DNA from: DASUPK01 sp963724665
Lineage (GTDB): Bacteria; Actinomycetota; Thermoleophilia; Solirubrobacterales; 70-9
Assembly (NCBI GenBank): GCA_963724665.1
Contig: CAVRVH010000008.1
Span: 1-64,000, forward strand
Direction of reading: 5' to 3'
DNA: 64,000 nt
Shown here piece by piece: positions 51,061 to 60,169 of the stretch. The translations under genes were made by a program, and so were the position numbers. The stretch's first letter is position 1, and each line of letters opens with the position of its first letter. The notes under the pieces are model-generated. The model was given only the letters and a program-made list of their open reading frames with translations, searched no databases and was not told the origin of the DNA.

Positions 51061-52458
51061 ATGAGCGACGACGTTGCCTTTGCCGGTGCCGCCCGAATCG
51101 CGGAGATGGTCCGCGCCAAGGAGATCTCTCCGACCGAGCTCGTCGAGCTCTACCTCGAGCGGATCGCGAGACTCGATCCCGAGCTGAACGCCTACCGCGT
51201 CGTGCTTGCGGAGGGAGCGAAGGCGGACGCAAAGCGCGCCGAGGAGCGGCTCGCCAAGGGAGACGATGCCCCGCTGCTCGGGGTGCCCGTCGCGATCAAG
51301 GACAACGTCGACTACGCGGGCGAGGTGACCACCCACGGCACCGCCGCCTACGGGGAACCGGCCACCGAGGACGGCTACGTGGTCCGCCGCCTGCGCGAGG
51401 CGGGCGCGACGATCCTGGGCAAGACGAACCTCCCCGAGCTCGCCATCTACGGCTTCACCGAGAGCCCGACCTGGGGCGCCACCCGGAACCCGTGGGACAC
51501 CTCACGGACCACGGGGGGCTCGAGCGGAGGTAGCGGCGCCGCGGTCGCCGCCGGCCTGTCGGCGATTGCCCACGCCACCGACGGGGCGGGCTCGATCCGC
51601 TACCCAGCTGCCTTCTGCGGGCTGTTCGGGCTGAAGCCACAGCGGAACCGCATCTCGCTCTCGCCTGACCGCGAACACTGGCACGGCCTCTCGGTCTCAG
51701 GATGCGTGAGCCGGACCGTGGCGGACACGGCGCTCTACCTCGATGCGATGAGCGGGCAGGAGAAGGGGGACTTCGATTCGCCTCCGCCATTCGAGCGACC
51801 CTTGGTCGAGGCGGCGCGGACGCCCCCCGGCAAGTTGAGGATCGCCTGCTCGACCAAGACGGCAACGCCCGTGAAGAAGGCGCCTGAGGTGCTGGCGGCC
51901 TACAACGAGACGATCGAGTTGCTCCGGTCCCTGGGGCACGAGGTGACGGAGGCGGCGCCGCCCTACAGCAGCGCGCGAACCGACTTCTTCCCGATGTATT
52001 TCCGGGGGATCCGCGACGAGGCGCTCATGCTGCCGCACCCGGAGCGGCTTTCGGATCAGACCAAGGGCTTCGTCCGCATGGGGCGTCTGTTCAGCGATCG
52101 CAAGATGCACAAGGTGAAAGACCGGATGCCCGCCGCCACGGCGAAGATCCAAGGGTTCTTCCGTGACTTCGACCTGCTGCTCACCCCCGCTACCGCACAG
52201 CCGCCGTTCGAGGTCGGGAAGCTGCTCGGGAAGGGCGCACTGAGCACCATGAACGCGATGGCCAACGTCTATCCGTACGGGTTCAGGTGGAACTACACCG
52301 GCCAGCCGGCGGCGACGATCCCGGCGGGCTTCACCGACTCGGGCATGCCCCGCTCGGTGATGCTGGTCGCCCGCCCGAATGACGAGCCGACGCTCGTCTC
52401 GGTGGCGGCCCAGCTCGAAGCCGAGCGCCCCTGGGCGGACCGGCGCCCGTCTATCTAG
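51061..52458 (+). CDS. amidase signature family amidase
   Basis: 465 residues from ATG 51061. Catalytic Lys80 in PVAIKDNVD, the Ser-rich TTGGSSGGSGAA (Ser154, Ser155) and Ser179 in TDGAGSIRYPA complete the Ser-cisSer-Lys triad. C-terminal RWNYTGQPAATIPAGFTDSGMPRSVMLVARPNDE is family typical. GatA is possible, but no GatB or GatC is nearby, so an aryl or aliphatic amidase is more likely. Convergent with the MBL gene (overlap of four bases). Confidence 0.9.
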   Translation: MSDDVAFAGAARIAEMVRAKEISPTELVELYLERIARLDPELNAYRVVLAEGAKADAKRAEERLAKGDDAPLLGVPVAIKDNVDYAGEVTTHGTAAYGEPATEDGYVVRRLREAGATILGKTNLPELAIYGFTESPTWGATRNPWDTSRTTGGSSGGSGAAVAAGLSAIAHATDGAGSIRYPAAFCGLFGLKPQRNRISLSPDREHWHGLSVSGCVSRTVADTALYLDAMSGQEKGDFDSPPPFERPLVEAARTPPGKLRIACSTKTATPVKKAPEVLAAYNETIELLRSLGHEVTEAAPPYSSARTDFFPMYFRGIRDEALMLPHPERLSDQTKGFVRMGRLFSDRKMHKVKDRMPAATAKIQGFFRDFDLLLTPATAQPPFEVGKLLGKGALSTMNAMANVYPYGFRWNYTGQPAATIPAGFTDSGMPRSVMLVARPNDEPTLVSVAAQLEAERPWADRRPSI

Positions 52459-53330
52459 GTAGCGGCCGCGACCTTGGCGGGGGCGATCTCGAGCTCCTGA
52501 GCCTCGGCCGCCATGTCCACCGCGCCGTCGTCGCCTCCGAGCTCCTGCCAGCGCTCCCGCGCGGTCTCCTGGAACCGGTCGAGGAAGTCGTCGGAGTGCA
52601 GCGGATCGTGATGGAACATCAACAGCCGCTGGGCCTCGACGCGACGAGCGAAGGTGAGTGTGTCGGTGAGCCGGGAATGCCCCCAGCCGACGTGGTCCGG
52701 GTACTCCTCGTCGGTGTACTGGCAGTCGTGGATCAGCAGGTCGGAGTCCTTGGCGAGGTCGTATCCGGAGATCCACTCCGGCTCGAGCGACTCGAGCGGG
52801 GAACCGAGCCCGGGCTCGTGGTCGGAGATGTAGGTGAGGGTGGTCGGGCCGTCGGTGATCCGGTATCCGAGTGTCGGGCCTCGGTGGGTGACGGCCTCAG
52901 CGCGGATACGAGCGGGGCCCAGATCCCACTCGCTGGCGGGTGTGTCGAGGAAGTTGACCTCGCAGGGCAGCTCACGGACCTCGACGGGGGAGAGCGGGGC
53001 CGAGATGTAGCGCGAAATGCGCTCCTCGAGGGAGGCCTCCGGCGACGAGGGCCCCCAGATGGTGATCTCGGACTCCGATCGGAAGCAGGGTGCGAAGAAC
53101 ATCAGGCCCTGGATGTGGTCCAGGTGCAGGTGGGTGAGGAGGATGTTGATCTTGGGCAGCCGCTTGGCGATGCCGACGCCGAGGCTGCGGATGCCGGTGC
53201 CTGCGTCGATGATCAGGGTCGAGCCGTCCGACAGCTCGAGCTCGACACAGGAGGTATTGCCGCCGTAGCGGTTCATCTCGGGTCCCGGCGCGGGGACTGA
53301 ACCGCGCGCTCCCCATACCTTCAGCTTCAT
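52455..53330 (-). CDS. metallo-beta-lactamase fold hydrolase
   Basis: 291 residues. MKLKVWGARGSVPAPGPEMNRYGGNTSCVEL is the start typical of RNase Z/PhnP-like phosphodiesterases. Metal motif THLHLDH (H67, H69, D71, H72), then SDHEPGLG, DLLIHDCQYTDEEYPDHVGWGHSRLTDTLTFARRVEAQRLLMFHHDPLHSDDFLDRF contains the other metal ligands. Resembles cyclic nucleotide-phosphodiesterase-like or PqsE-type MBL proteins. Substrate unknown. It lies upstream of a PAS gene in the opposite order, 50 bases apart. Confidence 0.88.
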   Translation of the reverse strand: MKLKVWGARGSVPAPGPEMNRYGGNTSCVELELSDGSTLIIDAGTGIRSLGVGIAKRLPKINILLTHLHLDHIQGLMFFAPCFRSESEITIWGPSSPEASLEERISRYISAPLSPVEVRELPCEVNFLDTPASEWDLGPARIRAEAVTHRGPTLGYRITDGPTTLTYISDHEPGLGSPLESLEPEWISGYDLAKDSDLLIHDCQYTDEEYPDHVGWGHSRLTDTLTFARRVEAQRLLMFHHDPLHSDDFLDRFQETARERWQELGGDDGAVDMAAEAQELEIAPAKVAAAT

Positions 53331-53380
53331 CGGTACCTCACCGTCTCCTCATTCCTCACTCTTGCCCAGCCTATAGCGGT

Positions 53381-53788
53381 CTAACCCTTACCGCGTGTGC
53401 TGTTGGTCCGCGTCCAGAAGAAGATCATCGCGCCCTCCTGGCCGCCCTCGGCGACGATCGGGAGCGCTGTCGATTCGATCTCGTACTCGTCGCCTCTCAT
53501 CGAGTGCACCTTGAAGTTGCCATGCGCCGGACGACCGTGCCGCAGGGCCTGGGTGGTTGGGATCTCCTCGATCGGGATCGGCTTCCCGTCCTCGCCGAAC
53601 GGCCCCATCGCGTGACTCCACTCCTCAGCGGGCATGCGCGCGGACTCCTCGAATGAGATGCCCAGCAGGGCACCTGCCGCCTCGTTGTAGAAGATCAGCG
53701 CGCCGCCCTCATCCACAAGGAAGGCCGGGGTGGTCAGGCTCGTCAGGAAGTTGCGGGCCAGGATGAGCTCGAGCGGCTTCTGATCCAT
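53381..53788 (-). CDS. PAS domain protein
   Basis: 135 residues: ARNFLTSLTTPAFLVDEGGALIFYNEAAGALLGISFEESARMPAEEWSHAMGPFGEDGKPIPIEEIPTTQALRHGRPAHGNFKVHSMRGDEYEIESTALPIV. This is a single PAS fold, with no output domain. It may bind a small ligand and interact with another regulator. The upstream MBL fold gene on the same strand may be its partner. Confidence 0.82.
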   Translation of the reverse strand: MDQKPLELILARNFLTSLTTPAFLVDEGGALIFYNEAAGALLGISFEESARMPAEEWSHAMGPFGEDGKPIPIEEIPTTQALRHGRPAHGNFKVHSMRGDEYEIESTALPIVAEGGQEGAMIFFWTRTNSTRGKG

Positions 53789-53821
53789 TCATCACGAAGT
53801 CTCGCGTATGCTCGGCCGAGG

Positions 53822-55387
53822 ATGCGCCACAGGGCTTGCGGGGCATGGGGTTCGATCATGGCGGCGTTGGCCGTTCCATTGGCGTGCGCCGCGGCGGCGT
53901 CTGCGCAGACGCCCGGCCTTCCGGTCGCCCCGATCCTCGGCGACCCAAACGGCTCGGCGGCCTCGCCGTTCGAGGGTTCGGCCGCCTCAGCGAATCCGGT
54001 CGCCGGCGGGCCGGTACCTCCGCGGAACCCGTTCATGGCGCCGAATCCGCGCAACAACATCCACGACGACCCGTACATGAGCGACACCTACCGCCAGTCG
54101 GGGCCGCTGGGGGACGGGCCGGCGATCTCGACGCTGTTCACGCGGGAATGCGGGTCGGTCACCTTTGACTCGGCGGGCCGCATCGTGACGGTCTGCGTCG
54201 GCCTCGATCGGCCGGTCCTCGCCCTGCTTGACCCCCACACACTCGCGACGCTCGCGGCCCTGCCTCTGCCGCTTCGGAACCCGGCGTCCGCGGGCGGCGC
54301 CTTCACTGACTTCTCGGGCGGCGGCTACTTCTACCTGGATCAGCACGACCGGGCAGTCGTATCGACCAACGACCACCACATCCTCGTCGTCTCGATCACG
54401 GCCGGTCCCGGCTTCCAGGTCGACGCCGACTATGACCTCAGCAAGGTGGTGCGCCCGGATGAGGGGATCGTCTCGGTGCTGCCGGATTGGCGGGGACGGC
54501 TCTGGTTCGTCACCCGGCAGGGCGAGGTGGGAACGATCGATCGCTCGGACGGCTCGGTGCGCACGCTGAGGCTCGGCGGGGAGGGGATATCGAACTCCTT
54601 CGCCGTCGATGAGACGGGAGGCGTGTTCGTCGTCTCCGACAAGGCCCTTTACCGCTTCGACGCCGATTCCAAGGGCGCACCGCAGGTCAGCTGGCGCGTC
54701 GTCTATCCCAACTCGGGAATCCACAAGCCCGGCCAGAGCGACGCAGGCTCGGGGACCACTCCGACGCTGATGGGGAGCGGCTGGGTGGCGATCACCGACA
54801 ACGCGGACCCGATGAACGTCGACGTCTACCGTCGCGCGCTGAGGTTGCGCGGCAAGAAGCGCCACGGGCGGCGAGCCAAGGCGAAGGCGCGGCTCGTCTG
54901 CTCCGCGCCGGTCTTCGCCAAGGGCGCCAGCGCGACCGATAACTCCCTGATCGGCACGAACCGCTCGCTGGTCGCCGAGAACAACTACGGCTACACGGTC
55001 GGCGCGACCAATCTCGGCGGCACGGCCAGCTCGCCCGGACTCACAAGGATCGACGTCGTCAAGAAGAAGCCAAAGAAGAAGGGCAGCCGCCGGCGGAAGG
55101 CTCGGTTCCGCTGTCGCACGGTCTGGACCAGCAGTGCGGTGGCGCCCTCGGTGGTTCCGAAGCTCTCACTGGCGAACGGACTCGTCTACACGTACACGAA
55201 GCCGCCACGCTCGGACGGCCTCGACGCCTGGTACCTGACCGCCCTCGATTTCCGCACCGGCCGCACGGTCTACCGGCGCCTGGCGGGCACCGGGTTCGGC
55301 TTCAACAACAACTACGCGCCGGTCACGCTCGGCCCCGACGGCACCGCCTACGTGGGCGTGCTGGGCGGACTGGTCGAGCTGCCTTAA
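53822..55387 (+). CDS. exported propeller-like protein
   Basis: 521 residues. Signal peptide at the N-terminus (SIMAALAVPLACAAAASAQT), then low-complexity Pro/Ala, then repeated strand-turn units with aromatic and Gly positions (FDSAGRIVTVCVGLDRPVLALLDPHTLATLAALPLPLRNP, VLPDWRGRLWFVTRQGEVGTIDRSDGSVRTLRLGGEGISNSFAVDETGGVFVVSDKALYRFD, LGPDGTAYVGVLGGLVELP), which look like a beta-propeller. A basic insert (KKRHGRRAKAKAR, KKKPKKKGSRRRKAR) is present. Secreted; function unknown. Confidence 0.75.
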   Translation: MRHRACGAWGSIMAALAVPLACAAAASAQTPGLPVAPILGDPNGSAASPFEGSAASANPVAGGPVPPRNPFMAPNPRNNIHDDPYMSDTYRQSGPLGDGPAISTLFTRECGSVTFDSAGRIVTVCVGLDRPVLALLDPHTLATLAALPLPLRNPASAGGAFTDFSGGGYFYLDQHDRAVVSTNDHHILVVSITAGPGFQVDADYDLSKVVRPDEGIVSVLPDWRGRLWFVTRQGEVGTIDRSDGSVRTLRLGGEGISNSFAVDETGGVFVVSDKALYRFDADSKGAPQVSWRVVYPNSGIHKPGQSDAGSGTTPTLMGSGWVAITDNADPMNVDVYRRALRLRGKKRHGRRAKAKARLVCSAPVFAKGASATDNSLIGTNRSLVAENNYGYTVGATNLGGTASSPGLTRIDVVKKKPKKKGSRRRKARFRCRTVWTSSAVAPSVVPKLSLANGLVYTYTKPPRSDGLDAWYLTALDFRTGRTVYRRLAGTGFGFNNNYAPVTLGPDGTAYVGVLGGLVELP

Positions 55388-55425
55388 GAAAAGGGCCCGG
55401 CGACTCATCCCTAGCCGCCGGGCCC
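55386..55425 (-). terminator. terminator between convergent genes
   Basis: GGGCCCGGCG (55393-55402) pairs with CGCCGGGCCC (55416-55425). On the − strand the stem is followed by TTTTCTT, so it ends the cupredoxin transcript; it probably also stops the + strand gene. A second, weaker stem (GGATTTCCGGATC) follows. Confidence 0.75.
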
Positions 55426-55472
55426 GGATTTCCGGATCTCAGAGGTGGGATCCGGAAGTCTCTGGATCGCGG

Positions 55473-55907
55473 TCAATTGACCGTGATCTCGCCCTCCATG
55501 CCCATCTGCCTGTGGTTGGCGATCGGGCAATAGAACTCGTACTTCCCGGGCTTCAGGTCCACCGTGAGCTTGCCGCTGCTGCCCGGTGAGACGTTGCCCT
55601 CGAGCTCCTTGTCCTGGCCTGGAGTCACGTCCTCGATCTCCAGCGAGTGGGTCACCTGGCCGTCGTTCTTCATGTTGAAGGTGACGTTGCCCGACTTCAC
55701 GGTCGAATCGGAGGGATCGAACTTGAAATCGGTGGCGGTCAGGTCAACCGAGCCGCCGGCGCCCGTCGCGCCGCCGCCGCTTGTTGACGCCTGAGTCGCC
55801 GCGTTGCTGGTGCTGTTGTCATTGCTGCTGCCGCCGCAGCCAACGATCGGCACCGCAACCGCGGCCCCGATCGCAAACAGCGCCGCGAGTCGTCTCGTCG
55901 AGAGCAT
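55473..55907 (-). CDS. cupredoxin-domain lipoprotein
   Basis: 144 residues from ATG 55907 (MLSTRRLAALFAIGAAVAVPIVGC; lipobox IVGC). After a Ser/Gly/Asn-rich linker the cupredoxin domain reads VDLTATDFKFDPSDSTVKSGNVTFNMKNDGQVTHSLEIEDV and KYEFYCPIANHRQMGMEGEITVN. His in THSLE, Cys in FYCPI, His in ANHRQMGM and Met are the type 1 copper ligands. Probably an electron-transfer or copper-binding surface protein. No oxidase gene is adjacent. Confidence 0.88.
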   Translation of the reverse strand: MLSTRRLAALFAIGAAVAVPIVGCGGSSNDNSTSNAATQASTSGGGATGAGGSVDLTATDFKFDPSDSTVKSGNVTFNMKNDGQVTHSLEIEDVTPGQDKELEGNVSPGSSGKLTVDLKPGKYEFYCPIANHRQMGMEGEITVN

Positions 55908-56159
55908 CCGCACCTCCACTGTGTTCGTAGGGATCGACAGGAGGCGCCTCCGCCTGCCTAAAGCTCCTACGCGCCGGTGCCCGGGCGGGATTGCCCGGAT
56001 CGGCGCTCTACGACCTGAGAGAAAGGCGACTCTCGGCCGGACGACACGCCGGCCGAGGTCGCGACACGCCTGCTTGCTGAGATCAGGGCACGCGTCCCGT
56101 CAACCCCGGCGGGTCGCCGAGCACGCGTGGGCGGTCCCCACGCGTACGGAGAGCCAGAG

Positions 56160-56306
56160 CTAGGAGAGCTTCCCGATCTTGAAGATCTTCGTCCCGCAGT
56201 CTGGGCACGTGCCCTGAATCGCGGGGCGACCGTTCTTCATGGTCACCTGCTGCGGGTCCTTGATCTCGACCTTCTTGCGTTCCTTGACGCAGTAGCCCTC
56301 AGGCAT
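56160..56306 (-). CDS. DUF5679-like zinc-ribbon protein (48 aa)
   Basis: ATG 56306 to stop 56160, with AAAGGAGG as ribosome site. It reads MPEGYCVKERKKVEIKDPQQ then VTMKNGRPAIQGTCPDCGTKIFKIGKLS. The family typically has two CxxC knuckles; here the first is YCVKE so its second Cys is Glu, while CPDC is intact. A defective or half metal site may be normal in this lineage. Nothing else is seen in 55920-56159. Confidence 0.75.
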   Translation of the reverse strand: MPEGYCVKERKKVEIKDPQQVTMKNGRPAIQGTCPDCGTKIFKIGKLS

Positions 56307-56403
56307 CGAGGACCTCCTTTCGAGCCGATTCCGCAAATCACGCTAGAGCACGCAGCGGACGTGCGTGGCCAAGCGGTTGCAACTTAGTGCGGAAAGTAAC
56401 TAA

Positions 56404-57129
56404 CTACTTGCCCTTGGGCGTGGTGGTTGTGGTGGTCGTCGTTCCAGGCGTGAGCGTGGCGCCCGCGCCGGCAGCGGCGCCCTTGCCGAACGCGCCTGAC
56501 GACGCCTGGCTCTGCAGCGTCGCGATGCTGGCGGCGTTCTGCGCCCCTTGCTTCTGCAGGGAGGCGAGCGTCTGCTGAAGCTGGCTGACCGAGGAGTTGA
56601 TCGCGGTCTGGGCATCCTTGGAGCTCTTCGCGGTCGCCGCCTCGAGGGAATCGATTCGCTTGGAGAGTGCGTCGAAGTCGCCCTTGGTGGCGCTGTCGGA
56701 CTTGACCGTGAGGCCGAAATAGAGCGCTGCGCCCGCGGCGAGGATCGCGATCACGATGCCCGCGAGGCCGAAGTAGGTCATCCGCCCCTGCTTGCGCTCG
56801 ATCTCGGCCATCCAGCCCTGCAGGCCCTCCATGCGCTCCTGCAGGTTGGGCTCTGGGGATGATCCGGTGGCGGTCTTTGCAGCCTCGGATTTTGTGGGCG
56901 CGGCGGCCTCTGTCTCGGCAGGCTTGGCCGCCTCCTTGGTGGCCGTCTCCTTCGTGGCCGTGTCCTTCGCGGTCGCGGCGGCCGGCTTCGCGCCGTTCCC
57001 GTCCTTGGGCTGCTCCTTGGTCTTGGCCTTGGAGGCCGTGGCCTTCTTCGTGCTGCCTCCGGCTCTGCCGGGCCGTGAGACCTTGGGCATGCGTACGCGC
57101 GGGGCACGGAAATCGGGCATCGGGGGCAT
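56404..57129 (-). CDS. membrane-anchored coiled-coil protein
   Basis: 241 residues. N-terminal half is Lys/Ala/Thr/Glu-rich (repeats like ATKETATKEAAKPAETEAAAPTK), followed by MEGLQGWMAEIERKQGRMTYFG, a single TM helix LAGIVIAILAAGAALYFGLTV, a coiled coil FDALSKRIDSLEAATAKSSKDAQTAINSSVSQLQQTLASLQKQG and an Ala/Gly/Thr-rich tail. It looks like a small envelope scaffold. Function unknown. Confidence 0.65.
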   Translation of the reverse strand: MPPMPDFRAPRVRMPKVSRPGRAGGSTKKATASKAKTKEQPKDGNGAKPAAATAKDTATKETATKEAAKPAETEAAAPTKSEAAKTATGSSPEPNLQERMEGLQGWMAEIERKQGRMTYFGLAGIVIAILAAGAALYFGLTVKSDSATKGDFDALSKRIDSLEAATAKSSKDAQTAINSSVSQLQQTLASLQKQGAQNAASIATLQSQASSGAFGKGAAAGAGATLTPGTTTTTTTTPKGK

Positions 57130-57222
57130 CCTAGTGGCCAGCCCTGAGCGCTACGCCGGTCACGCACGGTCCGTACCATCCCGCGTCCCGTCCATCGCTG
57201 GAACTCACTTAGGAGACCTCAG

Positions 57223-58386
57223 ATGCCCGAAGCAGTGATCGTCGACACCATCCGCACGCCCATCGGCAGAGCCTTCAAGGGGTCCCTGGCCCAGCTCCGC
57301 CCCGACGAGATGGGCGCCTTCGTTATCGATCAGCTGCTCGAGCGGAACCCGGATGTGGACCCTGCATCCGTGGAAGATGTGTTTTGCGGCTGCGGCATGC
57401 CGCAGGGGCTGCAGGCCTTCAACATCGGCCGGATCATGGTCCTGCTCTCGGAGAAGCTGCCCGAGACGGTCAACGGCGTGACGATGTCGCGCTACTGCGC
57501 TTCCAGCCTCGACTCGATCAGGCACGCGGCAAATGCCGTCCGGGCCGGACAGGGCGACACCTACATCGCCGCCGGCGTCGAGTGGGTCAGCCGCTACAAC
57601 GAGCGCACCGAGCCGGCCGGCGCCGCCGACCAGAACGAGAAGCTCCAGGGCAAGGACGGGACGCCGAATGCCTACATCGATATGGGCATCACGGCCGTCA
57701 ACGTGGCCAAGAAATACGAGGTGAGCCGCGCGGACATGGACAAGTACGCGCAGCGCTCGCAGGAGCTGGCGGTCAAGTCCCAGGAGGACGGCTTCTTCGA
57801 CCGCGAGATCGTCCCGGTAAAGGACCAGGACGGCAACGAGGTTGCCAAGGACGATGGGCCCCGCGCCAGCTCGACCCTCGAGAAGCTCTCCGAGCTGCCC
57901 GAGGCGTTCGACGGTGGGGGAGGAGTCACCGCCGGCAACTCATGCCCGCTCAACGACGGTGCCGCGGCCGTGCTGGTGATGTCCGAGGACCGCGCCAAGG
58001 AGCTCGGCCTGAAGCCGCGCGCCAAGCTGCTGACGGCCGCCACCCACGGCAACGAGCCCGAATACATGGGCGTGGCGCCGATCGGCGCGATCAAGAAGGT
58101 CCTCGACCGGCAGGGGATGAAGATCGACGACGTCGACGTGGTCGAGCTCAACGAGGCCTTCGCCGCCCAGGTGATCCCGATCATGGCCGAGTGCGGCATC
58201 CCGCTGGAGAAGATGAACACGCACGGCGGGGCGATCGCCCTTGGTCACCCGTTCGGCATGACCGGCGCCCGGATCATGGGCACCCTGCTCAACGTCATGG
58301 AGACCGACGACCACGCGGTCGGGCTCGAGACGATGTGCGTCGCGGGCGGGCAGGGCGAGGCTCAGCTGGTCGAGCGGCTCAACTAG
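57223..58386 (+). CDS. thiolase family acetyl-CoA acyltransferase
   Basis: 387 residues, RBS AGGAGAC. MPEAVIVDTIRTPIGRAFKGSLAQLRPDEMGAFVI is the family start, nucleophile Cys92 in SRYCASSLDSIRHAANAV, NEAFAAQ, GGAIALGHPFGMTGARI (His) and final CVAGGQGEAQLVE (Cys). It is a degradative (FadA-like) or acetyl-CoA acetyltransferase; the sequence does not separate them. The stop overlaps the convergent LLM gene by eight bases. Functional partner of the acyl-CoA dehydrogenase at 62104. Confidence 0.92.
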   Translation: MPEAVIVDTIRTPIGRAFKGSLAQLRPDEMGAFVIDQLLERNPDVDPASVEDVFCGCGMPQGLQAFNIGRIMVLLSEKLPETVNGVTMSRYCASSLDSIRHAANAVRAGQGDTYIAAGVEWVSRYNERTEPAGAADQNEKLQGKDGTPNAYIDMGITAVNVAKKYEVSRADMDKYAQRSQELAVKSQEDGFFDREIVPVKDQDGNEVAKDDGPRASSTLEKLSELPEAFDGGGGVTAGNSCPLNDGAAAVLVMSEDRAKELGLKPRAKLLTAATHGNEPEYMGVAPIGAIKKVLDRQGMKIDDVDVVELNEAFAAQVIPIMAECGIPLEKMNTHGGAIALGHPFGMTGARIMGTLLNVMETDDHAVGLETMCVAGGQGEAQLVERLN

Positions 58387-59419
58387 CTGCGGCCGGCGAG
58401 GTGGCCACAAGCATCTCGTGGAGTTGCTCCTCCGGCAGGCCGAGGGGCAGCACGAGGTCAATCGCGTCCGCTCCCGCATCGAGCCAGGCCCGAACGGCGC
58501 CCGGCGCCTCGTCATAGGTACTCATCACCGTTACCTCTCGCGCAAGTTCCTCCGCCGCGGCCGGCAGCCGCGGCGTCCCGCCGCCATCGTTGGCGGCGAG
58601 CAGCGCATCGGCCTGGTCCGCGAATTCGAAGCGTTCGCGAAGCATGCGCGGATACAGAGGTCCCATGCGTGTCAGATAGGCGAGCAGCCAGCCGGCGGCG
58701 ATCTGCCGGGCCGCCTCCTCATCCTCGCCGATCGCGAGCGGGACGCTGGCGGTGATTCCGGTCGCGGACTGAGCTCCGGCACGCGCCTCGCCTTCGGCAA
58801 GCAGAGCCCGGCCGTCGGGGAGTCGTGAGCGTGCCCAGAGGAAGGGCAGCCAGTGGTCTGCCAGCTCTCCCGCCAGACGCACCGACGCCGGGGCGAGCGC
58901 CGCAAGCAAGATCGGGACGGGCCGATCGGGCGTTGACCCCAGCCGCAGCGGCCTGACGCCCTCCCGCTCGAGCGGCAGGCGATCTCCGTCGAGCAGCGAC
59001 CGGATCGAGATCAGCGTGCTGCGCATGCGGTCAATTGGTCGCTCCCAGGTGAGTCCGTGCAACCCCTCGACGAGCGGAGGGCTGCTCGCGCCGAGCCCGA
59101 GGGCAAAGCGGCCGCCGGAAACCCGCTGCAGGCCCGCCGCAGCCATCGCGATCGCCGCCGGCGAACGGCTCCAGATCGGGAGCACGCCCGAGGCGATGCC
59201 GATTCGCGAGGTTGCTCCGGCGATCTGCGTGAGCACCACGACCGCGTCGTGGGTCCAGCCCTCCGCTGCGCCGAAGCGGGCGAAGCCGAGCTTCTCGGCT
59301 GCAACCGCAAGCCGGATCGTCGCCTCGGCATCGGTCTGGAATGGCGTCACCCCAGCGCCGACCTTCGAGCCACCATCCAGTTCGCGGCCGGTCGTCTCAG
59401 TCGTGTTCGTGGAGGTCAT
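58379..59419 (-). CDS. LLM class flavin/F420 oxidoreductase
   Basis: 346 residues. TIM-barrel signatures KVGAGVTPFQTDAEATIRLAVAAEKLGFARFGAAEGWTHDAVVVLTQIAGATSRIGIASGVLPIWSRSPAAIAMAAAGLQRVSGGRFALGLGASSPPLVEG match the luciferase-like F420 group, and DRPVPILLAALAPASVRLAGELADHWLPFLWARSRLPDG follows. Substrate unknown. Second such gene in the window (with 13413-14264), but they are not close paralogues. Confidence 0.88.
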   Translation of the reverse strand: MTSTNTTETTGRELDGGSKVGAGVTPFQTDAEATIRLAVAAEKLGFARFGAAEGWTHDAVVVLTQIAGATSRIGIASGVLPIWSRSPAAIAMAAAGLQRVSGGRFALGLGASSPPLVEGLHGLTWERPIDRMRSTLISIRSLLDGDRLPLEREGVRPLRLGSTPDRPVPILLAALAPASVRLAGELADHWLPFLWARSRLPDGRALLAEGEARAGAQSATGITASVPLAIGEDEEAARQIAAGWLLAYLTRMGPLYPRMLRERFEFADQADALLAANDGGGTPRLPAAAEELAREVTVMSTYDEAPGAVRAWLDAGADAIDLVLPLGLPEEQLHEMLVATSPAAAS

Positions 59420-59497
59420 TGTCAGGCACTACGCGGCCGCATGAGCAAGGAGATTGGTTTTCCGCCTCGCAGCACCCTCAAATAGGGTGCCGCTCCG

Positions 59498-60088
59498 ATG
59501 GAGCTGGTGCCGACGACGATCAGCGCCGGGTACGCAGCCGGGCTGAATGCCTACGGAACCGTGTTCCTGCTCGGTCTGTTGGGACGGGCGGGTTTCGGGG
59601 AGGTCCCGCACGATCTGACCACGACGCCGATCCTGATCGCGGCCGGGGTGATGTTCGCGATCGAGTTCATCACCGACAAGGTGCCGTTCCTGGACAGCAC
59701 CTGGGACCTGCTGCACACGGCGATCCGACCGGCGATCGGCAGCCTGATTGGGGTCTCATTCGCCGATCTGGACAAGGTGACCGGGCCCGAGACGATCGCG
59801 ATCGGGGGTGCCAGCGGCACGACGGCCCTGGTCGCTCACAGCCTGAAGGCCGGGATCAGGCTGGGGATCAACACCTCACCGGAGCCGGTCTCCAACATCG
59901 TCATGAGCCTGCTCGAGGACGGGGTGATGGCGGTCGTCGTGGCCCTGGCGCTCAAGGAGCCCTTCATCGCGCTTGCCGTGGTGGTCGTGCTGCTCGCGAT
60001 CGGGATCGCGCTGGTCATCTACCTGCGCAAGTGGATCAAGCTGGCGCTCGAAAGACGTCGGGCGCGGCGGTCGACGGCTTCGCCATAA
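59498..60088 (+). CDS. DUF4126 family membrane protein
   Basis: 196 residues. MELVPTTISAGYAAGLNAYGTVFLLGLLGRAGFG, followed by ILIAAGVMFAIEFITDKVPFLDSTWDLLHTAIRPAIGSLIG and GASGTTALVAHSLKAGIRLGINTSPEPVSNIVMSLLEDGVMAVVVALALKEPFIALAVVVVLLAIGIALVIYL. The DKxPxxDxxWD motif and GxxxGxxxxxAHxxKAxxRxxxNxSPEPxSN are DUF4126 signatures. Function unknown. Confidence 0.9.
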   Translation: MELVPTTISAGYAAGLNAYGTVFLLGLLGRAGFGEVPHDLTTTPILIAAGVMFAIEFITDKVPFLDSTWDLLHTAIRPAIGSLIGVSFADLDKVTGPETIAIGGASGTTALVAHSLKAGIRLGINTSPEPVSNIVMSLLEDGVMAVVVALALKEPFIALAVVVVLLAIGIALVIYLRKWIKLALERRRARRSTASP

Positions 60089-60091
60089 AGT

Positions 60092-60169
60092 CGCGACCGC
60101 AAGCGGCCGCCCCGCATAAGTCGCTACGGGCTTCGCCCTCCGCTCCGAAGTAGGGCGGCCTGGCGGTCG
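60092..60169. terminator. bidirectional terminator-like inverted repeat
   Basis: GCGACCGC (60092-60099) and GGCCGCCC (60104-60111) pair with GGGCGGCC (60152-60159) and GCGGTCGC (60162-60169), an interrupted 16-bp stem closing a 40-base loop. It lies between the convergent DUF4126 and TetR genes, where it may stop both transcripts. No long U-run is present. Confidence 0.5.
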
